Shown here: positions 1 to 5,161 of the stretch, piece after piece | Numbering within the stretch: the first letter of the stretch is position 1 | Layout: every line of letters starts with the position of its first letter | DNA from: Bacteroidales bacterium | GTDB lineage: Bacteria; Bacteroidota; Bacteroidia; Bacteroidales; NBLH01 | Assembly (NCBI GenBank): GCA_027083715.1 | Contig: JALWNR010000239.1 | Span: 1 to 5,349 of the forward strand | DNA: 5,349 nt | Direction: 5' to 3' | The notes under the pieces: generated by a model | What the model was told of the DNA's origin: nothing | What the model saw: the letters and a program-made list of their open reading frames with translations, nothing else | Database searches by the model: none | Made by a program: the position numbers and the translations under genes

Positions 1-103
1 ATGTATTGATAGTAAATGTATTGTAATGTAACTATAACAAAAGCGGTGAATTTTGCGGGTTAAATTTTTATGAAGTATTAAAATTCAGCCGTTTACAAAG
101 CAA

Positions 104-151
104 AAAAGCGAAATATTAATATTCTGATTTTTAGTAAATTAATTCGCTTTT
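104..151 (-). terminator. Possible intrinsic terminator of the lipoprotein gene
   Basis: Perfect 9-base arms at 104-112 and 143-151 form an inverted repeat. Read on the minus strand, GCGAA pairs with TTCGC, and an inner TTAAT/ATTAA segment can extend the stem past a 3-base bulge. The downstream arm runs straight into six T residues. It lies about 50 bases past the stop codon of the minus-strand lipoprotein gene, the right place and orientation for a Rho-independent terminator. The wide spacing between the arms and the AT-rich setting make this moderate only. I see no gene or other clear signal in the rest of bases 1-200. Confidence 0.42.
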
Positions 152-200
152 CACTCTTCACCCTTCATTTTTTAACGAAGCATTGATAAAAAAAGAGACA

Positions 201-956
201 TTATTTTATAACCGCATTTTCTATTAAAATTTCGTAAGAATATCCATATCCAAAATCTTTATTGAGGGTTACGGTACCTTCTATGGTTACTACATCACCC
301 ACCTTAAATTCTTGTTTTGAAGTTGCAACTACATCAAATTTACCATTATATTCAGTACCGTCTTGAATATGAATCCAATTCTTTTTCATAATGGCTTTGT
401 TATATTTTGTAATTTTGCCTCTAATTTTTACCGTTTTTCCTGCATATTTTTCTTTGTTGGCAAATAATTCAGCAACGGTAATTCCGTCCTGAACCGGCTC
501 TATTTTTGTTTCTGTTTTAACAATGCTTGATTTAACATTTGAGGTATAGTCCGTTGTTGGTTCTGATTTTTTTAAATCATCAGGGCTTTGGGCTACTTTT
601 TCGAGAAAAATTACTTTATCAAAGTCGCGTCCCAACTCTTTACTGTGAAAATTTTCCATTTTCATACCGCCTTCATAATAGTAGGTTTTGCCAAGTTCAG
701 CTTGCATTTTTGGTACAGCCAACCATACATCATTATTGTTTTCCCTGAGACGCAAATAGGTGTATGAATTAGTTTGGATAGCTTCTTGTAAAACACCTTC
801 ATGCATTCCTGAGTTTATAAGTTGTTGATCTGTTTCATTTTTTTGTTCAGGGCAGCATTCTTCATTAGTTTTATTTTGTATTCCGGTTTCTTTACTTTGC
901 CCCTGGCAGCTTGATATTAAAATTATAATACTGATTGAAATAAAAATTAGTCTCAT
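201..956 (-). CDS. Lipoprotein with NrfJ-like domain and OB-fold-like domain
   Basis: Predicted 251-residue envelope lipoprotein. Residues 1-16 are a hydrophobic signal peptide ending in the lipobox LISSC, so Cys17 is the likely lipidated residue. A polar linker (18-49) carries vicinal cysteines, Cys34-Cys35. Residues about 50-120 (GVLQEA, YTYLRL, VWLAVP, MENFHSKELGRDFD) match what I recall of the small NrfJ-like domain found near cytochrome c nitrite reductases and other periplasmic redox genes. A Ser/Thr/Lys-rich linker follows. Residues about 157-251 (VKIRGKITKYN, KNWIHIQDGT, VVTIEGTV) look like an OB-fold of the tRNA_anti-like type. Such secreted OB-folds need not bind nucleic acid. The NrfJ-like assignment rests on remembered sequence pattern and the role is unknown. 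The gene is divergent from the ferredoxin/NrfD genes, which fits a link to respiration. The ATG at 956 is chosen because it directly precedes the signal peptide; no good ribosome binding site is seen. Confidence 0.85.
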   Translation of the reverse strand: MRLIFISISIIILISSCQGQSKETGIQNKTNEECCPEQKNETDQQLINSGMHEGVLQEAIQTNSYTYLRLRENNNDVWLAVPKMQAELGKTYYYEGGMKMENFHSKELGRDFDKVIFLEKVAQSPDDLKKSEPTTDYTSNVKSSIVKTETKIEPVQDGITVAELFANKEKYAGKTVKIRGKITKYNKAIMKKNWIHIQDGTEYNGKFDVVATSKQEFKVGDVVTIEGTVTLNKDFGYGYSYEILIENAVIK

Positions 957-1041
957 ATGATTTTCTATTTAAGTTAACAATAAATTGAATGTAAATTTAT
1001 CATTAAATTATCAATAGCCCTGCCAAAAACGTACAATAGTC

Positions 1042-1057
1042 TATGATAATTATCATA
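1042..1057. promoter_or_regulatory. 16-bp perfect palindrome, candidate operator
   Basis: TATGATAATTATCATA is its own reverse complement. Its core TGAT-N4-ATCA matches the spacing of FNR/CRP-family sites (consensus TTGATnnnnATCAA, 8 of 10 positions here). It also resembles Fur-family boxes rich in GATAAT/ATTATC. It lies 86 bases upstream of the lipoprotein start and about 420 bases upstream of the ferredoxin start. The palindrome is directly visible; the regulator is inferred. Palindromes of AT-rich sequence arise by chance more easily than others. Confidence 0.4.
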
Positions 1058-1211
1058 AGCTCCTGTTTTTCTTTAAAGAATTAATAAAACTCTATACTGT
1101 GATAGTAAAATAAGCAGTCTTTAAATTATATTTCAGCATAGTTCTTTTATACAATTATCAATTATTATAATAAAGCATTGAATTGAGCAAATTAGCTCTT
1201 AATTATTATGG

Positions 1212-1241
1212 GTTATTTGCCCCACAACAGGGTTAAATAAC
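1212..1241 (+). other. Hairpin-forming inverted repeat in the ferredoxin upstream region
   Basis: GTTATTT (1212-1218) is exactly complementary to AAATAAC (1235-1241). Inside these arms, CCC (1220-1222) can pair with GGG (1230-1232), giving a 7+3 base-pair stem with a small internal loop and a 7-base apical loop. There is no T-run after it, so it is not a standard terminator. It could be a leader RNA structure or an operator if transcription starts upstream. A 10-residue ORF (1208-1240) overlaps it. Confidence 0.35.
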
Positions 1242-1401
1242 ACAGCATCCGGCAACGATAAAAACATCTTTTTTTACTAGTATAAAAAAATAGTGCTCAT
1301 ATATTGCTTGATACATAAGGCTTATAGACTGGTGTGTATTATATTTTAATTATGGGTATAGTATTTGGTTAGCAAGCAATAAAAGAGTAGCGTTTAATTT
1401 T

Positions 1402-1426
1402 TGCTTTATTAAGCAGCCTGCTTTTT
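1402..1426 (+). promoter_or_regulatory. Overlapping alternative hairpins with T-run, attenuator-like
   Basis: The segment AAGCA at 1411-1415 can pair with TGCTT upstream (1402-1406, loop TATT) or with TGCTT downstream (1419-1423, loop GCC). The two hairpins exclude each other. The downstream one is followed by a run of T (1422-1426), like a very small terminator, 50 bases before the ferredoxin ATG. The stems are only five base pairs, so function is doubtful. The same bases also give the palindrome AAGCAG-C-CTGCTT (1411-1423), which could instead be a protein site. Confidence 0.25.
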
Positions 1427-1465
1427 ATTATGTTAACCTAATTTATAAAGTAAACCCAAAAAATT

Positions 1466-1473
1466 GAAAGAAG
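1466..1473 (+). promoter_or_regulatory. Purine-rich ribosome binding site deciding the ferredoxin start
   Basis: The sequence GAAAGAAG lies two bases before the ATG at 1476, with its GAAAG part five bases away. It overlaps an in-frame TTG at 1464 that would add four residues. The stretch before that TTG is C/A only and offers no ribosome binding site. This favours ATG 1476 as the true start. Confidence 0.5.
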
Positions 1474-1475
1474 CT

Positions 1476-2393
1476 ATGGCAAAAGATGAAAATCGTAAAG
1501 AATCTTCCCGACGGAATTTTCTTAAATCGGGCTTGACAATAGGAGCCGGTGCTGTGTTAGGTACAGGGCTAATGGCTACCGTTAATCAGGTAAAAGCAGA
1601 AACTTCGGGTAAAAAACTTAAAGTATTGACAACTGACGGCAAAGTACTCGAAGTTGCAGAGTCTTTATTGACAAAGGAAAATGAACACAAACACTGTAAA
1701 CCCATTACGGGTAAAGAAGCCAGAAAGGGAATTCCCTATCGGAAATTTACAATGGTTGTAGATTTGGGTAAATGCAAAAATGCAAGAAAGTGTGTAGAGA
1801 ACTGCCAGAAAGCCCATCATCTAAGACCCGAGCAAGAGTGGTTAAAAGTATATAAAATGCAAGAGTCAGAGGAAACAGCTCCTTATTGGTTTCCCAAAGC
1901 CTGCTTTCATTGCGATAATGCTCCTTGTGTAAATGTTTGTCCTGTTTCAGCTTCTTTTAAACGCTCCGACGGACTTGTACTGATTGATGAAGATGTATGT
2001 ATTGGATGTAAATACTGTATGGTGGCATGTCCCTATGATACACGAGTATTTAATTACCACAAACCTAAAGAAGAAAGTGATGAAAAGTATTCTCCTGAAA
2101 CCAGTACCCCTATGCGTGAAGGTACAGTAGGGAAATGTGATTTTTGTCCGGATATGATTAGGCAAGGAGAACTGCCTCATTGTGTATCTGCTTGTCCAAA
2201 TGGTGCTCTTTACTTTGGCGATATCAAAGAAGATGCGATTACAAACGGTGATGAAACTGTACGCCTGAGAGAAGTGCTTAAAGATAAAGCCGGATATCGA
2301 TATATGGAATATTTTGGCACAGAGCCAAATACCTATTATCTGCCACCTTATAATCGCTTATTCCCTTTTAAAGAAAAAGAGTCAAACAGTTAA
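1476..2393 (+). CDS. Tat-exported periplasmic four-cluster ferredoxin (NrfC/PsrB/DsrO-like)
   Basis: Predicted 305-residue electron-transfer subunit acting outside the cytoplasmic membrane. The Tat signal SRRNFLK (residues 11-17) precedes a Gly/Ala-rich hydrophobic stretch ending near Ala41. Four cysteine groups follow. Group I is Cys100, Cys106, Cys110 with Ala103 where the second Cys is expected. Group II is Cys143, 146, 151, 155. Group III is Cys175, 178, 181, 185. Group IV is Cys221, 224, 236, 240 with the family spacing C-x2-C-x11-C-x3-C. In this family groups I/IV and II/III build two pairs of clusters. An extra Cys74 lies in a His/Lys-rich segment (EHKHCKP). The family passes electrons between an NrfD-type membrane subunit and a catalytic or heme partner. 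The NrfD-like gene starts 21 bases downstream, so the two are surely co-transcribed. ATG 1476 is preferred over TTG 1464. No catalytic subunit is encoded alongside, so the substrate is open. Confidence 0.93.
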   Translation: MAKDENRKESSRRNFLKSGLTIGAGAVLGTGLMATVNQVKAETSGKKLKVLTTDGKVLEVAESLLTKENEHKHCKPITGKEARKGIPYRKFTMVVDLGKCKNARKCVENCQKAHHLRPEQEWLKVYKMQESEETAPYWFPKACFHCDNAPCVNVCPVSASFKRSDGLVLIDEDVCIGCKYCMVACPYDTRVFNYHKPKEESDEKYSPETSTPMREGTVGKCDFCPDMIRQGELPHCVSACPNGALYFGDIKEDAITNGDETVRLREVLKDKAGYRYMEYFGTEPNTYYLPPYNRLFPFKEKESNS

Positions 2394-2414
2394 AACAAAA
2401 AAATATTTAATCTG

Positions 2415-3551
2415 ATGGAATCAAAAAAATTATATAATTTATGGATAGCTGCTCTTGGCATAGTTCTTTTAGCAGGTTTTATAACAATTATCATGCTTTT
2501 TGTAAAAGGACATGGCGAATTGTTTAGTACCATTGATAAAATTCCCTGGACTATTCTTGTAGCAGCCTATATATTTTTCATATTAACAAGTGTAGGGCTT
2601 ACATTTATAACCTCTTTATATACCGTTTTCGGATATAAAAAATATCAGCCGATAGTTAAACGTGCGCAATTTATCTCCATTGTTTCGCTAATTACCGGAT
2701 TATCGATTATGGTTCTGGAATTGGGTAAACCATTGCACATGATTTATTATGTTATTTCACCTAATCCGAAATCTCCAATTTTTTGGATGGGTATTTTTTA
2801 TAGTTTGTATCTGGCTTTTTTAATAGTTCGGTTTTGGAAAATACATAATGGCGATTGGGACAGCAAACTTAGTAGATTTGCAGGAGTTGGTGCATTTTTT
2901 GTCGCTATTGCTGCCGAATCTACTGCCGGTTCAATTTTTGGACTAATAGAAGCTCGTCCTACTTTCTTTGGACAGTTTATGCCCATTTACTTTTTATTGG
3001 ATGCATTTTTATCCGGAATTGTAACTATTCTTTTTATCAGCCTAATTTACCATAAGGTTACAAACACTTCTACTCCGGTTTTAGAATCTATTTATGACGA
3101 TTTATCGAAAATATTTGCTTTTGTTCTGGGTGTTACCATACTGTTTGTTTTATGGAGAACAATATCAGGACTTTATGCTAACCGTCCTGAATTTGCAGTG
3201 GTTGAACACATGATTGACTCATGGTCGTTTAGAGCTGAATTATTTATTGGCTTGCTTTTACCTTTCGGTTTAATGGTAACAAAAGCAATTCGTAAAAATA
3301 TGAATGCTAAACTAATAGCTGCAATTTTTGCGTGGATTGGTCTTGGAATCGGACGGATGGAGATGCTAATGTCGGGACAAATACTACCGGTTATGCCCAA
3401 AGTAAGTATCCAAAAAAACATGATACTTTATAACCCAACTATTTGGGAGTGGGTTATTTGCTTCTTTTCGCTTGCATTATTATTGTTTTTGTACACAATG
3501 GGCGAAAAGTATCTAAAACTAGGTGCATCACCTAAATTAGCAACAGAGTAA
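2415..3551 (+). CDS. NrfD/PsrC/DsrP-family membrane quinone-interacting subunit
   Basis: Predicted 378-residue integral membrane protein with about ten hydrophobic helices (roughly 8-30, 45-71, 83-103, 121-140, 153-178, 186-212, 230-250, 270-290, 298-318, 343-361). Family signatures are LELGKP (101-106), the segment AGSIFGLIEARP (171-182) followed by MPIYFLLDAFLSG (189-201), and RMEMLMSGQ (314-322) before a final helix. The length and ten helices fit the long HybB/DsrP-like branch better than the shorter eight-helix NrfD. Family members exchange electrons with menaquinol or menaquinone near the periplasmic face and pass them to a ferredoxin-like partner, here the product of the gene 21 bases upstream. 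No heme-binding CxxCH motif is present. The next gene starts 33 bases downstream, consistent with one operon. The family assignment is firm; the direction of electron flow and any proton pumping are not decidable here. Confidence 0.93.
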   Translation: MESKKLYNLWIAALGIVLLAGFITIIMLFVKGHGELFSTIDKIPWTILVAAYIFFILTSVGLTFITSLYTVFGYKKYQPIVKRAQFISIVSLITGLSIMVLELGKPLHMIYYVISPNPKSPIFWMGIFYSLYLAFLIVRFWKIHNGDWDSKLSRFAGVGAFFVAIAAESTAGSIFGLIEARPTFFGQFMPIYFLLDAFLSGIVTILFISLIYHKVTNTSTPVLESIYDDLSKIFAFVLGVTILFVLWRTISGLYANRPEFAVVEHMIDSWSFRAELFIGLLLPFGLMVTKAIRKNMNAKLIAAIFAWIGLGIGRMEMLMSGQILPVMPKVSIQKNMILYNPTIWEWVICFFSLALLLFLYTMGEKYLKLGASPKLATE

Positions 3552-3584
3552 ATTTTTCCCGTTTTAATTGATAAATTATAAGAT

Positions 3585-4418
3585 ATGAAAAAAATAATTA
3601 TTCCTATAAAAAGCATTCTATATAGTGTCCTCGTTCTCATGATGTTGGGTTCATTCTCCGCACAGGCTCAGAAAAAATCCAGAGCTTACCTTAAATTTAA
3701 TTATTATAAAGGTAACGATGGAAATAAAACACTTGTTGCTGATTTAAAAACAAAGGTTAATCGTAAGTTCAGACCGGTTCAAAATGCCGAAATCAAATTT
3801 TTTGCCGCAACTGATTCTGTCGATATTCTTCTTGGTACTGTAAAAACGAATGAAAAAGGAAGAGCCGAGTATATAATTTCAGATAAATTTAAGCTTAAAC
3901 CGGATACTGCAGGTGTTTATTCATATATCGCAAAATTTGCAGGAAATGATACCTTAAAAGCCAAATCTTCCGATTTAAAAATACAGGATATTATCATGGA
4001 TTTAAAGCTTGAAGAAGTTGATTCTGTTAAAACCATGACTTTAAATGCCTATGCTTTAAAAGGAGATGGTGAAAAAGCCCCTTTAAATGATGTAGAAATT
4101 ACGTTTTATGCTCAACGCTTATTCAGTCTTTTACCACTTGGGAAAAAACAGTTAAGCGATGGTACATGCAGTTTGGTGTTTCCTAATGATTTACCCGGTG
4201 ATTCTGCCGGAAATGTTCTGGTATTTGCTAAAATTGAAGATAATGACAATTTTGGAAATGTAGAAAAAAATGCAACAGTTGCCTGGGGAATACCGGTTAC
4301 ACCGAATAAGGAAAATTACGACCCGTTTACCGGCGGTCCGTTTATATCTTTCCTATTCATATCAATAGTGATATTGGTAATAGTTATTTATCTGATCAAC
4401 AAAAGATTAACAAAATAA
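3585..4418 (+). CDS. Membrane-anchored protein with two Ig-like domains, function unknown
   Basis: Predicted 277 residues. A signal peptide (1-28, cleavage likely after SAQA) is followed by two beta-rich domains of about 100 residues, 30-130 and 132-236. Both contain a matching strand pattern (VQNAEIKFFA at 65-74 and LNDVEITFYA at 167-176) and a later segment ending in YIAKFAGND or LVFAKIEDND. This suggests a tandem duplication of an Ig-like/transthyretin-like fold. A WGIP motif (234-237) and a short linker lead to one hydrophobic helix (about 251-271) and a positive tail, INKRLTK. The topology should be domains in the periplasm, C-terminus inside. There is one cysteine (Cys195) and no heme, metal or catalytic motif. 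Its place between the NrfD-like and cytochrome c genes suggests a structural or docking part of the same complex. That is inference from context; I do not recognise a named family. Confidence 0.82.
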   Translation: MKKIIIPIKSILYSVLVLMMLGSFSAQAQKKSRAYLKFNYYKGNDGNKTLVADLKTKVNRKFRPVQNAEIKFFAATDSVDILLGTVKTNEKGRAEYIISDKFKLKPDTAGVYSYIAKFAGNDTLKAKSSDLKIQDIIMDLKLEEVDSVKTMTLNAYALKGDGEKAPLNDVEITFYAQRLFSLLPLGKKQLSDGTCSLVFPNDLPGDSAGNVLVFAKIEDNDNFGNVEKNATVAWGIPVTPNKENYDPFTGGPFISFLFISIVILVIVIYLINKRLTK

Positions 4419-4527
4419 AGCTATTCGTATATTTTAATATCAATATGTAAATCAAAGTATAATCTATTTCAAATTTATAAGTACATTTTTAAATAAATAT
4501 TAATATTAATCTTAAAATTTTAAAATT

Positions 4528-4941
4528 ATGAAAAAAGCATTAAGAAAATTAACGATGGCAAGCTTAATGATGGGTGCTATGTTATTTTTATTCACAACAA
4601 ACAGTTCTGCACAAGAAGATTGGACAGTACCTGCAAACTATAAAACGATGAAAAATCCAAAAGCAGGAGTTAGCGATGCAGGGAACGTAGGCAAAGCATT
4701 ATGGGATAAGCATTGCAAATCTTGTCATGGTAAAGAAGGTTTTGGTGATGGAACCAAAGCTGAAGAATTAGATACCGAGTTGAGCGATTTCTCAACAGAC
4801 GAGGTTCAGTCTCAAACAGATGGTGAATTGTATTACAAAGCAATTATCGGTAGAGATGAAATGCCTAACTTTGAAAAGAAAATACCTTCTGAGGCAGACA
4901 GATGGTTACTGATTAATTATATCAGAACTTTGAAAAAATAG
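4528..4941 (+). CDS. Secreted monoheme class I cytochrome c
   Basis: Predicted 137 residues with a signal peptide (1-28, cleavage near NSSA-QED). The heme motif CKSCH lies at 63-67 (Cys63, Cys66, His67), preceded by the usual N-terminal helix (GKALWDKHC). Met112 in GRDEMPNF is the likely second axial ligand, and the end (DRWLLINYIRTLKK) is the typical C-terminal helix. It should be a soluble periplasmic electron carrier. No lipobox or anchor is visible. It sits 109 bases after the Ig-domain gene, a wider gap than the others, so it may also have its own promoter, though I see no exact TAnnTTTG box there. The start is preceded by the A/T palindrome AATTTTAAAATT, with no Shine-Dalgarno sequence. 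It is the only heme protein in the gene set and the plausible outlet or inlet for electrons of the ferredoxin/NrfD pair. A strong terminator follows. Confidence 0.94.
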   Translation: MKKALRKLTMASLMMGAMLFLFTTNSSAQEDWTVPANYKTMKNPKAGVSDAGNVGKALWDKHCKSCHGKEGFGDGTKAEELDTELSDFSTDEVQSQTDGELYYKAIIGRDEMPNFEKKIPSEADRWLLINYIRTLKK

Positions 4942-4957
4942 TATTTAGTTTTTTATG

Positions 4958-4988
4958 AAAAGGGATGCTGTTAAGTATCCCTTTTTTT
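4958..4988 (+). terminator. Intrinsic terminator after the cytochrome c gene
   Basis: AAAAGGGAT (4958-4966) and ATCCCTTTT (4977-4985) form a perfect 9-base-pair stem with a 10-base loop that a G-U pair can shorten. The stem leads into seven T residues (4982-4988). It begins 16 bases past the cytochrome c stop codon and ends the ferredoxin/NrfD/Ig/cytochrome gene set, separating it from the ChaN-like gene. Confidence 0.88.
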
Positions 4989-5070
4989 GTATTTAGACTT
5001 ATTGTTTTTCACACAAAATAATTAAATACAAGCAAATAGAATATTATTTTTTATTGATAAATAATCTTTT

Positions 5071-5089
5071 TTTATCGTTTTTCGATAAA
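5071..5089. promoter_or_regulatory. Inverted repeat just upstream of the ChaN-gene promoter
   Basis: TTTATCG (5071-5077) and CGATAAA (5083-5089) are perfect complements around five T residues. The repeat ends five bases before the -33 element of the predicted promoter, a usual position for an activator or repressor site. It could also be a chance product of AT-rich DNA. Confidence 0.35.
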
Positions 5090-5093
5090 TTTA

Positions 5094-5124
5094 TTTGTCT
5101 TTTTCTGCCGACTTTGTATCTTTG
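5094..5124 (+). promoter_or_regulatory. Bacteroidota-type promoter of the ChaN-like gene
   Basis: A -33 element TTTG (5094-5097) is followed after 19 bases by TATCTTTG (5117-5124), an exact match to the TAnnTTTG -7 box recognised by the Bacteroidota primary sigma factor. The start codon is 37 bases after the box, leaving a short leader of about 30 bases. This is the clearest promoter in the window. Confidence 0.75.
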
Positions 5125-5161
5125 TTTCGGTTAAAATTTATTTTCAATTAATACATTAAAA

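Larger units (their letters stand above)
957..1475. other. Long divergent intergenic region, regulatory in appearance
   Basis: This 519-base AT-rich gap separates the minus-strand lipoprotein gene from the plus-strand ferredoxin gene and should hold both promoters and the ferredoxin leader. I see no convincing gene. It contains a 16-base palindrome (1042-1057), a two-part hairpin (1212-1241) and alternating small hairpins (1402-1426). The word TTATCA occurs on the plus strand at 997, 1008, 1050 and 1155. No exact TAnnTTTG box was found on either strand. The nearest plus-strand candidate is a TTTG at 1364-1367, 20 bases before a degenerate TAgcgTTTA at 1388-1396, which is weak. Two tiny ORFs (1044-1085 and 1208-1240) are judged chance. 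Confidence 0.6.

Noticed and set aside
1..30. Short direct repeat of ATGTATTG (1-8 and 16-23)
   Set aside because: Two copies of an eight-base AT-rich word at the window edge; no third copy and no array structure.
539..748. Plus-strand open frame of 69 codons
   Set aside because: It lies wholly opposite the well-supported lipoprotein gene and has no recognisable features.
1044..1085. 13-residue ORF reading MIIIISSCFSLKN, like a tiny lipoprotein signal
   Set aside because: It starts inside the palindrome, is far too short, has no ribosome binding site and its make-up is explained by AT-rich sequence.
1464..1475. TTG start that would add four residues to the ferredoxin
   Set aside because: The ATG at 1476 has a purine-rich site directly upstream; the TTG has none, and the Tat motif sits well from ATG.
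1947..2180. Minus-strand open frame opposite the ferredoxin gene
   Set aside because: The plus-strand frame carries the cysteine motifs; this is a shadow.
2798..3640. Three minus-strand open frames opposite the NrfD-like gene and the start of the Ig-domain gene
   Set aside because: They mirror hydrophobic or low-complexity plus-strand coding sequence and show no start signal or family match.
4516..4527. 12-bp palindrome AATTTTAAAATT right before the cytochrome c start
   Set aside because: Only A and T, and typical of A/T-rich start regions in this phylum; no reason to call it an operator.
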